From positions 1 to 64,000 of the forward strand of contig NZ_FYBQ01000012.1 in NCBI RefSeq assembly GCF_900186125.1: 64,000 bases of DNA. The letters are read 5' to 3'. A program made the position numbers and the translations under genes. Position 1 is the first letter of the stretch; every line of letters starts with the position of its first letter. Under the pieces are notes generated by a model that saw only the letters and a program-made list of their open reading frames with translations, had not been told where the DNA came from and searched no databases. This document shows, piece after piece, positions 1 through 8,366 of this stretch. This DNA is from Listeria goaensis. GTDB lineage: Bacteria; Bacillota; Bacilli; Lactobacillales; Listeriaceae.

Positions 1-1517
1 ACTATTTCGCCGTTTCAACAGATTCTTACGTACAAGGAACGTTCACAGGAAGTGTGAAATATGTTTCCCTTGTTGTGAATGGCACAGAATACGTGAAAAC
101 CCCTGTAAAAGATGCGAACACGTGGAGCTATTACTCTAGAGGCAAGATTGCGATGGGTGATACGGTTTCTGTGAAAGGGTACAATGTCGCAGGCGTTGTA
201 GTGGATGAAAAACAAGTCAATGTAATTCTTAACCCACCAGGCGATAGTACTATTACAGCAAATAATTTTGTCTTGTACCAAGATAAATATGTTACAGGAA
301 CGTATACAGGAAGCGTGAAATACATTGCGCTGAAAGTCAATGGCACAGTATTAAGTAAAATCCCAGTTTCAGGTGGCACTTACTCATACTATGCACGACC
401 AAATATCACATCTGAAGAAGATGTAGTATCCATTATTGCGTATAATAGCGCAAGTGTCCAAGTAGCGGAAGCACCTGTCCGAGTGAGTGATTCTGAAACG
501 ACAAGTGCTATCACAGCGAATAATTATAGTATTGGTGATAGTTCAGTAATTGGAACATATTCTGGAGATGTGAAATACATTTCTGCGACAGTGAATGGTA
601 CAGAACTTTCTAAAATCCCAGTAGACGGCTCAGGCACATATAACTATTATATTCGCCGTTATATCACAAGCGATACAGATACTATTGTAATGAACGCCTA
701 CAATTCAAGAAATGAAATTGCGAAAACTACTACAGTAAGAATCAATCCAAGTGGTCCATCAGCGATTACTGCACAGACTTACAATCTTGGAGAGAGTTCA
801 GTAGTTGGTACGTACTCTGGAGATGTGAAATACATTTCTGCGACAGTGAATGACACAGAACTTTCTAAAATCCCAGTAGACGGTTCAGGCACATATGATT
901 ATTATATTCGCCGTTATGTCACAAGTGATACAGATCGAATTGTAATGAATGCCTATAATTCAAGAAATGAAATTGCGAAAACTACTCCAGTAAACATCGG
1001 TCAAACTGGTCCATCAGCGATTACTGCACAGACTTACAACCTTGGTGATAGTTCAGTAGTCGGCACGTATTCTGGAAATGTGAAATATATTTCCGCAACC
1101 GTGAATGACACAGAACTATCTAGAATCCCAGTAGACGGTTCAGGCACATATGATTACTATATTCGCCGTTATGTCACAAGTGACCAGGATACTATCGTAA
1201 TGAAAGGTTATACTGCAGGTGGAGATGTGGTGGCTTCTAATAGAGTGACGATCCCACCAACTGCTCCAGCAACGTTAACAACAGATGTCTTTACGATTGG
1301 AACTTCAAGTAATGTCACAGGAACATCAACAAATGGTGTGAAATATATTGCGCTTAAAGTTGAAGGTGTCGTTAAATCTAAAATTCCAGTAAATGCAGAT
1401 GGTTCGTTTACGTATTATGCGAAAGCCTTACTGAAAACACCAGGTATGCAAGTTTCGATGATAGGTTATGGCGGAGCGAACAATATTCTTGTTGAAACAC
1501 CAGTAACGGTTCGATAA
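1..1517 (+). CDS. Repetitive Ig-like surface/secreted protein, C-terminal part (5' end outside window)
   Basis: The reading frame is open from the first bases of the window, so this is the 3' part of a larger gene. It encodes about six tandem units of roughly 80 residues, each with the pattern TGTY(T/S)G(S/D)VKYI, KIPV, Y(S/D)YY and a closing V(T/N)V segment. This is the look of the bacterial Ig-like modules common at the C-termini of Listeria extracellular proteins. Units 3 to 5 (about 505-1250) are nearly identical at the DNA level. The protein ends at TPVTVR with no LPXTG motif or hydrophobic tail, so it is not sortase-anchored through this end. The catalytic or binding N-terminal domain lies outside the window, so function cannot be given. 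A strong terminator follows. Confidence 0.85.
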   Translation, partial: YFAVSTDSYVQGTFTGSVKYVSLVVNGTEYVKTPVKDANTWSYYSRGKIAMGDTVSVKGYNVAGVVVDEKQVNVILNPPGDSTITANNFVLYQDKYVTGTYTGSVKYIALKVNGTVLSKIPVSGGTYSYYARPNITSEEDVVSIIAYNSASVQVAEAPVRVSDSETTSAITANNYSIGDSSVIGTYSGDVKYISATVNGTELSKIPVDGSGTYNYYIRRYITSDTDTIVMNAYNSRNEIAKTTTVRINPSGPSAITAQTYNLGESSVVGTYSGDVKYISATVNDTELSKIPVDGSGTYDYYIRRYVTSDTDRIVMNAYNSRNEIAKTTPVNIGQTGPSAITAQTYNLGDSSVVGTYSGNVKYISATVNDTELSRIPVDGSGTYDYYIRRYVTSDQDTIVMKGYTAGGDVVASNRVTIPPTAPATLTTDVFTIGTSSNVTGTSTNGVKYIALKVEGVVKSKIPVNADGSFTYYAKALLKTPGMQVSMIGYGGANNILVETPVTVR

Positions 1518-1542
1518 ATTACTGAATGTTTCTAAGCAAACT

Positions 1543-1583
1543 AAACAGCAAAGAACTTTTCAAAGAGTTCTTTGCTGTTTTTT
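1543..1583 (+). terminator. Rho-independent terminator of the Ig-repeat gene
   Basis: A 15-bp perfect stem (AAACAGCAAAGAACT at 1543-1557 paired with 1566-1580) is followed by a T run. It lies just downstream of the stop codon. Confidence 0.9.
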
Positions 1584-1597
1584 CTATTTGAACAACA

Positions 1598-1628
1598 AAA
1601 AGAGCAGCTCAACTTGAGCTGCTCTTTT
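1598..1628 (-). terminator. Terminator of the MFS transporter gene (bidirectional)
   Basis: Near-perfect palindrome (AAAAGAGCAGCTCAA paired with TTGAGCTGCTCTTTT). On the minus strand the T tract follows the stem, immediately after the MFS gene stop. It can also act on the plus strand as a second stop for the preceding gene. Confidence 0.85.
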
Positions 1629-1646
1629 CAATCTGAATGTATAACT

Positions 1647-3122
1647 TTAATTTTCCCCAGAAATATGTTTTTTTGGCAAAATAAAATGGAGGAAAAAGCT
1701 GATAACAGCCAGTAAAAACATAGTCCAAAAGACGATATGAAGACCTTCATACAAAATCGAGCGAAGGGGATTGATTAGACTCTCGTCCACTTGACCAGCT
1801 GTTTTTGGACTAATCAACAGATTTAAATGTTTTCTGTCCACACCTGCCGTCGCATTTGCCGCAAACTGTGAGGCAAGAATCGAGTTGAAAATTGTACCAA
1901 AAATCGCAACACCAATCGTTTGACCCACTGTTCGGAATAAAGTGTTAGAAGCTGTGGCGATACCCGTCTGATAGCGAGGCACTGCGTCTTGGACGGTGAC
2001 CATGGTCGTAGTGAAGATAATACCAAAACCTAAGCCCATTAAGGCGCTATTTAAATAAAAGTAGATATCTAACGTGCTCGCTGGGAAAATCGCTAGGATT
2101 AGTCCGCTCAAAACCGTGATGAAAATGCCAAGGCCAACTGTATGGCGATTGCCGATTTTCATTAGCAGTTTTCCGCCTACAAATGAACCGATGATCCAAG
2201 TAATCGAAAGTGGGGCAATCATGAGCCCCGCAATTGTCGCGCCGTGGCCAAGCATACCTTGCGCCCACATGGGAATGTAAACGTTTATACCAATCAAAAA
2301 GGCGCTAATGAAGAAGCCAATTAAATTTCCGATAAGCACGACCGGATTTTTAAACAGAACAAAAGGCATGATAGGGTCTTTCGCCCGTTTCTCGGCGTAG
2401 TAAAAGCAGATAAAGAGCACAACTGCTAGCCCAAGTAAAATTAAAACGAGTGGCTCGCCCCAGTTTAGCGTTTCTCCGGCGCGCTGTAAGGCGAATAAAA
2501 GTGCAAGCAGTGCTACCGTAAATAGCGATATACCAAGGAAATCGATGGGGAGGTTTTCGTTTGCAACATTTTCTTTTAAATAAAGCCAGACTAAGAAAAT
2601 CGTCAAAATTCCAACAGGAACATTGATAAAGAAAATCCAGTGCCATGATAATTGATCCACTAAAAAACCACCCAGAAGTGGACCGAAAACGCCAGCGATT
2701 CCCCATGCGGAACCCATGAATCCGAGTATTCTGGCGCGCTTTTCAAAAGGATAAATGTCGGCGATAATTGTCATTGTTAGCGGTAAAATTCCGCCTGCGC
2801 CGATTCCTTGGATAGCACGGAAAATAATAAGTTGCTCCATATTTGTGGCAAATCCGCAAAGTGTGGAGCCCACTAAAAAAATGAGCGTTGCGATAATAAA
2901 GATCATTTTTCTTCCATATAAGTCCGATAATTTCCCGTAAATGGGAACTGTAACGGCGGAAGTTAGTAAATAAATTGAAAAAATCCAATTCATAAGTTCG
3001 ATGCCGTCAAGTTGGCTGACGATTGTTGGAATGGCTGTGCTGACAATCGTTCCTTCAATGGCTGCCATAAAAGTTGCCACAAAAACGGCGACTGTGACGG
3101 CTTTCACTTTTGTTTCTTCCAC
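1647..3122 (-). CDS. MDR-type MFS drug exporter, DHA2 (14-TMS) family
   Basis: 491-residue integral membrane protein starting at GTG (3122) behind a GGGAGGT site 8 nt upstream. The N-terminus TVAVFVATFMAAIEGTIVSTAIPTI is a typical DHA2 first helix with the acidic residue of the drug/proton family (written in two parts: AAIEGTIV and STAIPTI). Motif A (GKLSDLYGRK) lies in the loop after TM2 and motif C-like glycine patterns (GIAGVFGPLLGG) lie in TM5. Length and about 14 hydrophobic stretches match QacA/LmrB-type proton-coupled multidrug efflux pumps. It is divergent from the M42 peptidase gene. The substrate cannot be predicted. Confidence 0.88.
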   Translation of the reverse strand: MEETKVKAVTVAVFVATFMAAIEGTIVSTAIPTIVSQLDGIELMNWIFSIYLLTSAVTVPIYGKLSDLYGRKMIFIIATLIFLVGSTLCGFATNMEQLIIFRAIQGIGAGGILPLTMTIIADIYPFEKRARILGFMGSAWGIAGVFGPLLGGFLVDQLSWHWIFFINVPVGILTIFLVWLYLKENVANENLPIDFLGISLFTVALLALLFALQRAGETLNWGEPLVLILLGLAVVLFICFYYAEKRAKDPIMPFVLFKNPVVLIGNLIGFFISAFLIGINVYIPMWAQGMLGHGATIAGLMIAPLSITWIIGSFVGGKLLMKIGNRHTVGLGIFITVLSGLILAIFPASTLDIYFYLNSALMGLGFGIIFTTTMVTVQDAVPRYQTGIATASNTLFRTVGQTIGVAIFGTIFNSILASQFAANATAGVDRKHLNLLISPKTAGQVDESLINPLRSILYEGLHIVFWTMFLLAVISFFLHFILPKKHISGEN

Positions 3123-3183
3123 AAGATTTACCTCCCTTTCGTGTCAAGCTGAATTATAGCATAATTAAACGGCTTTTTGTCAA
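3053..3183 (-). promoter_or_regulatory. Promoter of the MFS exporter (-10 at 3153-3158, -35 at 3178-3183)
   Basis: On the minus strand TTGACA and TATAAT are separated by 19 nt. A TGC immediately before the -10 makes it an extended -10, which tolerates the long spacer. The relevant boxes are at 3153-3183; the start codon is at 3122. Confidence 0.55.
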
Positions 3184-3252
3184 AGAATTCATCATTTGTG
3201 CCTTTTTCTTTGGAAAGGATTATAATGAAGGAGAATAAAAGGAGGAATGGAA

Positions 3253-4305
3253 TTGACTTACGAACCGAATACGACTGAAACGATGTTGAAAATTAAAGAA
3301 CTAACTGAAATTGCAAGTCCAACTGGGAATACACGCGAAATTATTGCGAAAATTGCTGCAGACTTAGCGGAATTAGATGTGAGCACCCGCTTAAATCATA
3401 AAGGTGGTTTAATTGTGACACTGCCTGGTGAAAATACGGAAAAGCATCGAATGTTGACGGCACATGTAGATACACTTGGTGCGATGGTGAAAGAAATAAA
3501 GGCAGATGGCCGCTTGTCGCTCTCTTTAATTGGCGGTTTTCGTTTCAATGCGATTGAAGGGGAATATTGTACGATTGAAACCTCGGATGGGAAAAAATTT
3601 AGCGGAACAATTTTGATGCATCAAACTTCGGTACATGTCTATAAAGATGCTGGCACGGCGGAGCGAAATGAACGCAACATGGAAGTACGAATTGATGCGC
3701 GCGTCACGTCTAAGGAAGAGGTTCGCGAACTAGGCATTGAAGTGGGTGACTTTGTTTCGTTTGATTCGCGAACCGAAATTGTAAACGATGAATTTATTAA
3801 GTCGCGCCATTTGGACGATAAAGCAAGTGTTGGCATGCTGCTGCGCCTCATTGAACATATTCAAAAAACGGGGGTTAAACTGCCGTATATGACCCATATT
3901 TTAATTTCAAATAATGAAGAAATCGGGTATGGCGGTAATTCGAACATTCCGGCTGAGGTTGTAGAATATTTGGCGGTCGACATGGGGGCGATTGGTGACG
4001 GGCAGGCAACTGATGAGTACACGGTGTCGATTTGTGCGAAAGACGGTAGCGGCCCGTATCACTACGGTTTTCGAAAAAACTTGGTGGAGCTTGCGAAACA
4101 GCATGATATTTCATATAAAGTGGATATTTATCCGTATTATGCGTCGGATGCCAGTGCGGCGATTCACGCGGGGAACGACATCGTGCACGGCTTAATTGGG
4201 GCGGGGATTGACTCTAGCCACGCATACGAGCGGACGCACCGCGATTCGCTCTATCACACGGAAAAGCTGCTTTACCACTATCTTTTAAGTGAGATGGTCA
4301 AGTAA
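3253..4305 (+). CDS. M42 family glutamyl/leucyl aminopeptidase-like metallopeptidase
   Basis: Dinuclear-metal aminopeptidase of the M42 (FrvX/YsdC) family, about 350 residues, the usual length. Visible metal and catalytic elements are AHVDTLG (H, D), RHLDDKAS (bridging D), NNEEIGYGG (catalytic E and metal E), VDMGAIGDG (D) and SSHAYERTH near the C-terminus (H). An ATG at 3247 is in frame but overlaps the strong GGAGG site (3241-3245). The TTG at 3253 has correct 7-nt spacing and is the likelier start. It probably trims N-terminal residues from cytosolic peptides. glutathione peroxidase follows 18 nt downstream and is probably co-transcribed. Confidence 0.85.
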   Translation: MTYEPNTTETMLKIKELTEIASPTGNTREIIAKIAADLAELDVSTRLNHKGGLIVTLPGENTEKHRMLTAHVDTLGAMVKEIKADGRLSLSLIGGFRFNAIEGEYCTIETSDGKKFSGTILMHQTSVHVYKDAGTAERNERNMEVRIDARVTSKEEVRELGIEVGDFVSFDSRTEIVNDEFIKSRHLDDKASVGMLLRLIEHIQKTGVKLPYMTHILISNNEEIGYGGNSNIPAEVVEYLAVDMGAIGDGQATDEYTVSICAKDGSGPYHYGFRKNLVELAKQHDISYKVDIYPYYASDASAAIHAGNDIVHGLIGAGIDSSHAYERTHRDSLYHTEKLLYHYLLSEMVK

Positions 4306-4323
4306 ATTTGGAGGTGTAAAACG

Positions 4324-4794
4324 ATGAACGTACACGATTTTACAGAAGTCGCGATGGACGGTCACAAAATTCCACTATCTGTTTATGAAGGAAAAACACT
4401 GTTAATTGTGAATACAGCCAGCAAATGTGGCTTGACACCGCAATTAGAGGGGCTGGAATCGCTATACAAAACGTATCAAAAGGACGGCTTGGAAATTTTA
4501 GGCTTTCCATGCAATCAATTTTTGCGGCAGGATCCGGGTACGAATGAGGAAATCATGGAATTTTGCCAGTTAAATTACGGCGTGACATTTCAAATGTTTG
4601 AGAAAATTAAAGTCAAAGGTCGCGATGCCAATCCGCTTTACAAGTATCTCGTTGCTGAAACAGGCGGAAAGAAAATCGAATGGAATTTCGCAAAGTTCCT
4701 CATCGATGGCGATGGCAATATTATCGAACGCTTTTCTTCTAAAACAAAACCTGAAAACATCGAAGAAAATATTAAAGCGGCCCTTTTGAAATAA
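4324..4794 (+). CDS. Glutathione peroxidase family thiol peroxidase
   Basis: 156 residues, the usual size of bacterial Gpx. The peroxidatic cysteine sits in NTASKCGLTPQ (Cys in place of selenocysteine). The rest of the tetrad is visible as FPCNQF (Q) and WNFAKFLID (W, N). Bacterial Cys-Gpx enzymes generally use thioredoxin to reduce organic and hydrogen peroxides. RBS GGAGGTG lies ahead of the ATG. It follows the M42 gene by 18 nt and is closed by a terminator. Confidence 0.9.
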   Translation: MNVHDFTEVAMDGHKIPLSVYEGKTLLIVNTASKCGLTPQLEGLESLYKTYQKDGLEILGFPCNQFLRQDPGTNEEIMEFCQLNYGVTFQMFEKIKVKGRDANPLYKYLVAETGGKKIEWNFAKFLIDGDGNIIERFSSKTKPENIEENIKAALLK

Positions 4795-4807
4795 GGATTT
4801 AAAGAGG

Positions 4808-4843
4808 AATACGGCTAATTGATTTTAGTCGTATTTTTTTTTT
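4808..4843 (+). terminator. Terminator after glutathione peroxidase
   Basis: 11-bp stem with one G-T pair (AATACGGCTAA with TTAGTCGTATT) followed by a nine-T run. It separates the M42-gpx unit from prfC. Confidence 0.9.
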
Positions 4844-4896
4844 GCCTCCTATGATATACTATAAAAATGTGAAGAAGTCGAGGAGGAAATGGAATC

Positions 4897-6465
4897 ATGA
4901 GTCAGGGTTTACAAAAAGAAGTCGAAACGCGTAAAACATTTGCGATTATTTCCCATCCAGATGCGGGGAAAACAACGATTACCGAGCAGTTACTTCTTTT
5001 CGGTGGCGCGATTCGTTCAGCGGGTACTGTAAAAGGGAAAAAAACAGGGAAATATGCGACGAGTGACTGGATGGAAATTGAAAAGCAACGTGGGATTTCC
5101 GTCACGAGTTCGGTCATGCAGTTTGATTATCAGGATTGCCGTATTAACATCTTGGATACACCTGGGCACTCTGATTTTAGTGAAGATACGTATCGGACGC
5201 TTATGGCAGTTGACGCGGCTGTCATGGTTGTCGATTCCGCAAAAGGGATTGAAGCTCAAACAATTAAACTATTTAAAGTTTGTCGGATGCGCGGTATTCC
5301 AATTTTTACGTTTATGAATAAGATGGACCGTGAAGGGAAAATGCCACTTGAACTTTTGTCGGAATTAGAAGAAGTGCTTGGCATTGAATCTTACCCGATG
5401 AACTGGCCGATTGGTATGGGGAAAGAGCTCATGGGGCTCTATGATCGCTATCATCACGTTGTTGAGCGTTACCGGGCGGGGGAAGACGAAACTTTCTTGC
5501 CACTAAACGATGAAGGCGATTTGAAAGAGGCGCACGAGATTCAAAACTCAAGTTACTACACCCAAGCTTTGGAAGAAATTATGCTTTTAGATGAGGCAGG
5601 AAATGAATTTAGTCGCGAAAAAATTGCAAAAGGTGAACTGACGCCAGTTTTCTTCGGAAGTGCTTTAACGAACTTTGGGGTGGAAACGTTCTTAAAAACG
5701 TTTGTTGAATTTGCTCCGTCGCCAAGCGCTCACGAGACGAATGAAGGGGAAATTGCTGCCGAAGATAAGAGTTTCACAGGCTTTATCTTTAAAATTCAAG
5801 CGAATATGAATCCCGCTCACCGCGACCGCATTGCGTTTGTGCGAATTTGTTCAGGCGAATTCGAGCGTGGCATTGGTGTTACCTTAACGCGAACTGGCAA
5901 GCAAATGAAACTTGCAAACTCCACGCAATTTATGGCCGATGACCGGGAAAATGTGTCGCGCGCTGTAGCTGGCGATATTATCGGTTTATATGATACAGGA
6001 AATTATCAAATTGGCGATACGATTTCAAGCGGCAGCAAAACTATTGAGTTTCCAAAGTTACCGCAATTTACGCCGGAGTTATTTATGCGTGTTTCCGCGA
6101 AAAATGTTATGAAACAAAAACATTTCCATAAAGGTGTCGAACAGCTTGTTCAAGAAGGCGCCATTCAATTGTTTAAAACGTGGCGTATGGAAGATTATAT
6201 TATTGGCGCCGTTGGTCAACTTCAATTTGAAGTGTTCGAACATCGGATGCGTAATGAATATAACTCGGAAATTATTATGGAGCCAATTGGGAAGAAAATC
6301 GCCCGTTGGATTCGCGAGGAAGATGTGGATGAGAAACTTTCAACTGCGCGTAGTATGCTCGTGAAAGACCGTTTTGATGCGCCGCTGTTCCTTTTCGAAA
6401 ATGAATTTGCGATCAATTGGTTTAAGGATAAAAATCCAGATATCGAACTCACATCATTACTTTAA
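4897..6465 (+). CDS. prfC: Peptide chain release factor 3
   Basis: 522-residue translational GTPase that recycles RF1/RF2 from the ribosome after termination. G1 [10 protein letters not shown]3 DTPGHSDF and G4 NKMDRE are all present in the N-terminal domain, followed by the EF-Tu-like domain II and the RF3 C-terminal domain ([15 protein letters not shown]). Length matches the family. RBS GAGGAGG lies ahead of ATG 4897, with a TATACT/TATAAA-rich promoter region just upstream. It is monocistronic by the look of its surroundings. Confidence 0.96.
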   Translation: MSQGLQKEVETRKTFAIISHPDAGKTTITEQLLLFGGAIRSAGTVKGKKTGKYATSDWMEIEKQRGISVTSSVMQFDYQDCRINILDTPGHSDFSEDTYRTLMAVDAAVMVVDSAKGIEAQTIKLFKVCRMRGIPIFTFMNKMDREGKMPLELLSELEEVLGIESYPMNWPIGMGKELMGLYDRYHHVVERYRAGEDETFLPLNDEGDLKEAHEIQNSSYYTQALEEIMLLDEAGNEFSREKIAKGELTPVFFGSALTNFGVETFLKTFVEFAPSPSAHETNEGEIAAEDKSFTGFIFKIQANMNPAHRDRIAFVRICSGEFERGIGVTLTRTGKQMKLANSTQFMADDRENVSRAVAGDIIGLYDTGNYQIGDTISSGSKTIEFPKLPQFTPELFMRVSAKNVMKQKHFHKGVEQLVQEGAIQLFKTWRMEDYIIGAVGQLQFEVFEHRMRNEYNSEIIMEPIGKKIARWIREEDVDEKLSTARSMLVKDRFDAPLFLFENEFAINWFKDKNPDIELTSLL

Positions 6466-6474
6466 AAAAATAGA

Positions 6475-6504
6475 TTGACTTTATTTTTACAAACATGGTA
6501 TAGT
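6475..6504 (+). promoter_or_regulatory. Promoter of the riboswitch-terC transcript
   Basis: TTGACT (6475-6480), 18-nt spacer, TATAGT (6499-6504). It sits right after prfC and 40 nt before the conserved riboswitch core, so transcription would start near 6511. Confidence 0.75.
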
Positions 6505-6529
6505 CAATTAGTAGAGTTCAATTATATAT

Positions 6530-6675
6530 CTTTTTGACAATAGTCAAAGGGGAGTAGCACTGGTTTTCGGACCGGGATAAAATCGTCATTACATGGACAA
6601 GCGTCCATCGGTTTTATTAACATGTCACATGTCAGCGAGACCTTTGCCCGTAACGGGTGAGGTCTCGTTTTTTAT
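6530..6675 (+). promoter_or_regulatory. yybP-ykoY manganese riboswitch with expression-platform terminator
   Basis: The conserved 5' element AAAGGGGAGTAGC (from 6546) and the 3' element AGACCTTTGCCC...GGGTGAGGTCT are both present. The two GAGACC/GGTCTC halves form a terminator hairpin (6636-6667) followed by a T6 run. This is the yybP-ykoY aptamer class, which binds Mn2+ and turns on downstream manganese exporters by stopping terminator formation. A TerC-family gene starts 45 nt later, the classical partner of this riboswitch. Confidence 0.9.
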
Positions 6676-6719
6676 TTACTCGGCCTTGTCAAAAGAACAA
6701 AATCAAAGGAGGAATTTTA

Positions 6720-7487
6720 GTGGACACTGCAATGCTTTTAGAATACGGCTGGGTACTACTCGTCCTAATCGGACTTGAAGGGATTTTAGCCGCAGACAAT
6801 GCTGTCGTGATGGCAGTTATGGTCAAACATTTACCAGAAAAACAACAGAAAAGGGCGCTTTTTTACGGTCTAATGGGCGCATTCGTCTTTCGTTTTGCTG
6901 CGCTTTTCTTAATTTCCTTCCTCGCAAATGTTTGGCAGGTGCAGGCGCTTGGAGCCGCATATCTCTTGTACATTGCAATTAGCCACATTGTGAAGCATCT
7001 AAGAGGAAGCGATCATAATGAAAAAGAAGCGAAAAAGTCAGGTTCAGGTTTCTGGATGACGGTGCTTAAAGTCGAGGTTGCAGATATTGCGTTTGCGATT
7101 GACTCCATGCTTGCTGCTGTAGCGCTTGCAATCACACTTCCTAAAACGGGTTGGGGACAAATTGGGGGTATTGACACAGGGCAGTTTGCCGTGATGTTCC
7201 TCGGCGGTTTAGTCGGCCTTATCATCATTCGTTTTGCCGCAACACAATTTGTGAAGCTACTCAAAAATTATCCATCTCTTGAAACAGCTGCCTTCCTAAT
7301 TGTGGGCTGGGTAGGCGTAAAATTAGTCGTTTATACATTAGCGCATCCAAGCCTAGGCATTATCCCACATGAGTTCCCTGAATCGACTACTTGGAAACTA
7401 ATTTTCTGGGGCGTGATGATTTTAATTATTATCTGGGGTTGGCTCATTTCAATTAAACAAAAGAAAAAAACGCAATCAGAACAATAA
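6720..7487 (+). CDS. TerC family membrane protein, probable Mn2+ exporter (copy 1)
   Basis: 255 residues from GTG 6720, chosen because AAAGGAGG lies 7 nt upstream; the longer frame would run back into the riboswitch terminator. Seven to eight membrane segments. TerC signature motifs EGILAADNAVVMAV and DIAFAIDSMLAAVALA carry the conserved acidic/Asn residues expected to bind metal. TerC proteins of the YkoY/YceF type export Mn2+, in B. subtilis helping load secreted enzymes and relieving Mn toxicity. The upstream manganese riboswitch supports this role. A paralogue follows 99 nt downstream. Confidence 0.9.
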   Translation: MDTAMLLEYGWVLLVLIGLEGILAADNAVVMAVMVKHLPEKQQKRALFYGLMGAFVFRFAALFLISFLANVWQVQALGAAYLLYIAISHIVKHLRGSDHNEKEAKKSGSGFWMTVLKVEVADIAFAIDSMLAAVALAITLPKTGWGQIGGIDTGQFAVMFLGGLVGLIIIRFAATQFVKLLKNYPSLETAAFLIVGWVGVKLVVYTLAHPSLGIIPHEFPESTTWKLIFWGVMILIIIWGWLISIKQKKKTQSEQ

Positions 7488-7586
7488 AACGCTTAACAAT
7501 TTTTGAATAAGGGTATAAAATGAGAAGGTATGTACGTTTCATGTGCAGCCTTCTTATCTGTACATAGAAAAAAATGGGGTGAAGGA

Positions 7587-8366
7587 ATGGATGTTTCAAT
7601 ATTAGCAGAGTACGTATGGGTCTTCTTCGTACTCGTCGCACTGGAAGGAATACTTTCCGCAGATAATGCTGTTGTTATGGCGGTTATCGTTCAAAAATTA
7701 CCGCACGAAAAACAGCGGAAAGCCCTGTTTTACGGCTTAGTCGGTGCCTTTGTTTTCCGTTTTATTGCGCTTTTCTTAATTTCTTTCTTGGTTAAAATAT
7801 GGGAAATACAAGCTATTGGCGCCATTTATTTATTATACTTAGCAATTAAACATATGATAGACTTAAAACGCGGTAAAGATGGCAAAAAGAAAACAAAAGA
7901 GGAAGACAAGGATAAGCCTGTGTCATTTTGGGGTATCGTGATGCGCGTTGAATTAACCGACATCGCTTTTGCGCTCGATTCGATGCTTGCTGCGGCCGCG
8001 CTTGCGATGACATTGCCTGATTTAGGCGATTTCACTATTGGTGGTATGAACGGCGGGCAATTCATCGTGATGTTCCTCGGCGGACTCGCTGGCTTAATCG
8101 TCATTCGTTTTGCGGCAACACAAGTTGTCAAATTACTAGAACGCTATCCAACGCTTGAAACGGCTGCTTTTCTAATCGTAGGTTGGGTGGGTGTTAAACT
8201 AGGTGTGTATACACTCGCGCACCCTTCAGTTGGTATTTTACCAGAGGATTTCCCAGATTCAACTGCATGGAAGCTGACATTTTGGTCGGTTATGCTAATA
8301 ATTGGTATAGGTGGTTATATCATTGCTAGAAAAAAAGAAAAACAACAAAAGAAAACTCTATCTTGA
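7587..8366 (+). CDS. TerC family membrane protein, probable Mn2+ exporter (copy 2)
   Basis: 259 residues from ATG 7587 (GGTGAAGGA upstream). Clear paralogue of the preceding TerC gene: EGILSADNAVVMAV, DIAFALDSMLAAAALA and the C-terminal LVGWVGVKLGVYTLAHPS-type segment are shared. It differs mainly in a charged cytoplasmic loop (KDGKKKTKEEDKDK) between helices. No terminator is visible between the two copies, so copy 2 is likely under the same Mn riboswitch by read-through. Two tandem TerC copies suggest partial division of labour. Confidence 0.88.
   Translation: MDVSILAEYVWVFFVLVALEGILSADNAVVMAVIVQKLPHEKQRKALFYGLVGAFVFRFIALFLISFLVKIWEIQAIGAIYLLYLAIKHMIDLKRGKDGKKKTKEEDKDKPVSFWGIVMRVELTDIAFALDSMLAAAALAMTLPDLGDFTIGGMNGGQFIVMFLGGLAGLIVIRFAATQVVKLLERYPTLETAAFLIVGWVGVKLGVYTLAHPSVGILPEDFPDSTAWKLTFWSVMLIIGIGGYIIARKKEKQQKKTLS

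Noticed and set aside
54-379. Minus-strand ORFs opposite the Ig-repeat gene and many similar shadow frames elsewhere
   Set aside because: They lie inside well-supported genes, lack RBS and have composition typical of antisense frames.
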